Positions 62,444 through 64,000 of a stretch of 64,000 nt of DNA are shown one piece after another. The stretch is from Actinokineospora auranticolor (GTDB lineage: Bacteria > Actinomycetota > Actinomycetes > Mycobacteriales > Pseudonocardiaceae): the NCBI RefSeq assembly GCF_002934265.1, contig NZ_PTIX01000015.1:62001-126000 (forward strand), in the 5' to 3' direction. Below the pieces are notes generated by a model, which was given only the letters and a program-made list of their open reading frames with translations, searched no databases and was not told the origin of the DNA. Position numbers and translations under genes: made by a program. Numbering within the stretch: position 1 is the first letter of the stretch; the number at the start of each line of letters is the position of its first letter.

Positions 62444-64000
62444 TTGAGCACGCGCATCGGGTTCAGCGGGGATAGCGCGGTCGTCGTCGAGGAGGGGCCG
62501 GGGCGGACCGGGTACGTCGACCCGGGCGCGCCCGTCGACGGGCGGCTCGTCACCCTGCCGGACGGGCGGACCGTCAAGCAGGTGACGCCCGCCGACTTCG
62601 AGTCCCTGGTCACGGTGCGCACCCTCTACCTCGACAGCGGCGACCCGGTGGCGGGCGTGGACCCCCTCGCGGGCCACCTGAGCAGCCGCCGCCTGGTCGT
62701 GCACCTCCGTGAAGGCATCCGCGACGAGAGCGTCGCGGTGTGGTTCCCCGGGTCGCCGTCGGACGACCAGTGGGAGGTCGACTCGAGTCCGACCGGGGAC
62801 GTGCTCGCCGCCATCGACCGCGCGGTCGCCGCCGCCGCCCCGGAGGGCTGGCACGAGCTGCTGGTCGAGTGCGAGGCGGTCGGGGCGCGGCTGGCGGTCT
62901 GGAGCACCGTCACCATGGCCGACGGCGCCAAGCTGCACTGGGCGCCACCCGCCATCGTCGGCCAGTGGTTCCACCGCATGCGGGCGCGCGAGTACAAGCC
63001 CCACCGGGGCGTGTGGCACCACAAGGTCTACCGGTTCAAGCCCGGTCAGCGGCCCGCGCACGTCCAAGCCCCCTTGAACGCGGCCATGATGTCGGAGGAG
63101 GACGCGGCCGACGAGCTGCGGTTGATGCCGCGCAACCTGGCCTTGGCCCCCGAGCGCCTGCTCCGGCTGGCCGTCGCCAGCGAGCAGTCGCAGCGCGCCT
63201 ACTTCGCCGCGGACGAGGACTACGACGGCGAGCCGGAATCGGTGCGGCTCTTCGACGGCGTGGACGAGTCGGGCAAGCCGATCTGGTACCGGCCGGTGCT
63301 CGGCACGCGGGAACGCGCGGCGGTCTCGGCCTATCTGCGCGGCGCGCCCGTCGTGCTCTCCGCGCGCGGCGTGACCGTCGACCAGCTCGACCCCGACCGC
63401 ACCGTGCCCATGGGCTTCCACACCGACGGCCGCTACGTCTGGCCCAGCGCCGCCGCGTACTACCTGGACGCGCACGGCGTGCCGCCCGCGATGCCGCTGC
63501 TCGAGCACATCCGGGCCGCGCGGCACCGGCTGCCCGCCGACATCCCGACGCTCGTGCTCGACCGGGCCGCGGCGGTCGCCATGGGCAGGCCGTGGGACGA
63601 GCCCGCGGCGGACGCCCTCGCCGAGCAGGTACGGCGCTCGCTCGAACCCGTGATCGTCGAGAAGCGGATCAGCCCCCGGTTCTACAGCCTGTTCACCGCG
63701 CGCGACCGCGCCTGGTCGATCCTGCGGGTCGGCGACCGGTACCGGGTGCAGTGGGGCCTGGACCAGCGCACCGCGGTCGACTTCGCCGACGTGGGGCAGG
63801 CGGTCGCGCACCTGACCGGGCAGCTGTTCGTCAACGCCGAGGACCTCGAGTTCCAGCTGGAGGAGGAGATCCCGGCCTGGCAGTCGCCGCTGGCCGTGCT
63901 GGGCGACGACCCGCCGGTGGCGGCGTTCGCCGCGGTCACCACGGTCATGATCGAGAACTTGGACGTGGACCGGTACGGCGGGCCCGACGGCAACCTGGTG
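62444..64000 (+). CDS. TNT-type toxin gene, 5' part (runs off window)
   Basis: Open for 519 codons from a TTG at 62444 (GGGGGA upstream) to the window end. Starts LSTRIGFSGDSAVVVEEGPG; contains TDGRYVWPSAAAYYLDAHGV, typical of proteins carrying a TNT (tuberculosis necrotizing toxin) domain, and ends ENLDVDRYGGPDGNLV, which matches the opening of that domain (DRYG...G). TNT domains hydrolyse NAD and kill the target cell unless an immunity factor is present. The catalytic part is outside the window. Shadow frames on the other strand are not genes. Confidence 0.7.
   Translation, partial: MSTRIGFSGDSAVVVEEGPGRTGYVDPGAPVDGRLVTLPDGRTVKQVTPADFESLVTVRTLYLDSGDPVAGVDPLAGHLSSRRLVVHLREGIRDESVAVWFPGSPSDDQWEVDSSPTGDVLAAIDRAVAAAAPEGWHELLVECEAVGARLAVWSTVTMADGAKLHWAPPAIVGQWFHRMRAREYKPHRGVWHHKVYRFKPGQRPAHVQAPLNAAMMSEEDAADELRLMPRNLALAPERLLRLAVASEQSQRAYFAADEDYDGEPESVRLFDGVDESGKPIWYRPVLGTRERAAVSAYLRGAPVVLSARGVTVDQLDPDRTVPMGFHTDGRYVWPSAAAYYLDAHGVPPAMPLLEHIRAARHRLPADIPTLVLDRAAAVAMGRPWDEPAADALAEQVRRSLEPVIVEKRISPRFYSLFTARDRAWSILRVGDRYRVQWGLDQRTAVDFADVGQAVAHLTGQLFVNAEDLEFQLEEEIPAWQSPLAVLGDDPPVAAFAAVTTVMIENLDVDRYGGPDGNLV

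Noticed and set aside
62402-63811. 469-codon minus-strand frame at the window end
   Set aside because: Antisense to the TNT-type gene, whose protein has coherent motifs; the minus frame has none.

Overview
The window comes from a high-GC actinomycete. Nearly every gene uses G/C-ending codons, many starts are GTG, and furA-katG, a type VII (ESX-like) effector pair, WXG-like proteins and an NRPS cluster are all typical of Pseudonocardiaceae or Actinosynnema relatives (Actinokineospora, Saccharothrix, Lentzea). The genus is inferred from style; no rRNA gene is present.

Layout. 0-5 kb: an ArsR/SRPBCC pair with a palindromic operator, then a decayed NACHT/STAND gene. 4.8-20 kb: a biosynthetic block. 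A FemAB-like acyltransferase gene lies divergent to a tightly coupled operon encoding a radical SAM enzyme, deaminase-fold protein, YqcI/YcgG heme-type N-oxygenase homologue, LamG-like protein, carbamoyltransferase, an A-T-C NRPS, a methyltransferase-interrupted A-T-TE NRPS, and a B12-binding radical SAM enzyme. It reads as a two-module (dipeptide) assembly line with heavy tailoring. 20-23 kb: phosphate transporter with its DUF47 partner, a lipoprotein and a flavin reductase.

23.4-29.7 kb: a compact RiPP locus. It holds a TrmB/LuxR-type regulator, an M29-fold metalloprotein, a 39-residue precursor ending in AWYLDTP, an HExxH peptide hydroxylase candidate, a P450 and an MFS exporter. The precursor gene is too short to stand out in ordinary gene calling. 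29.8-32.6 kb: furA-katG with a strong hairpin terminator.

32.6-46 kb: housekeeping and accessory genes (NERD, PanE-like, GNAT, phosphotriesterase-like, CMD/CGNR pair with twin operators, anti-sigma kinase, desaturase, fasciclin lipoprotein), with a gene graveyard from 40 to 46 kb: an amber-interrupted membrane gene, a broken Lrp gene, a truncated M20 peptidase, and DUF1772 and TetR remnants that lost their shared 5' ends. 46-50.6 kb: LD-carboxypeptidase, S9 peptidase, DUF3090 and SCO1664-family genes.

50.6-64 kb: a toxin island. A WXG-like protein precedes a 2588-residue protein that strings together a Pro/Gly-rich spacer, a pertussis-type ADP-ribosyltransferase, a caspase-like His/Cys domain, an AbiEii nucleotidyltransferase domain and a C-terminal GT-B-like domain. 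Converging on it is an AbiEi-like antitoxin gene, followed by a decayed second copy. Further on are an unknown zinc-ribbon-like gene, a (p)ppGpp-hydrolase-type HD gene and the start of a TNT-type NAD glycohydrolase toxin gene that runs off the window. All assignments are by eye from motifs; no database search was possible.
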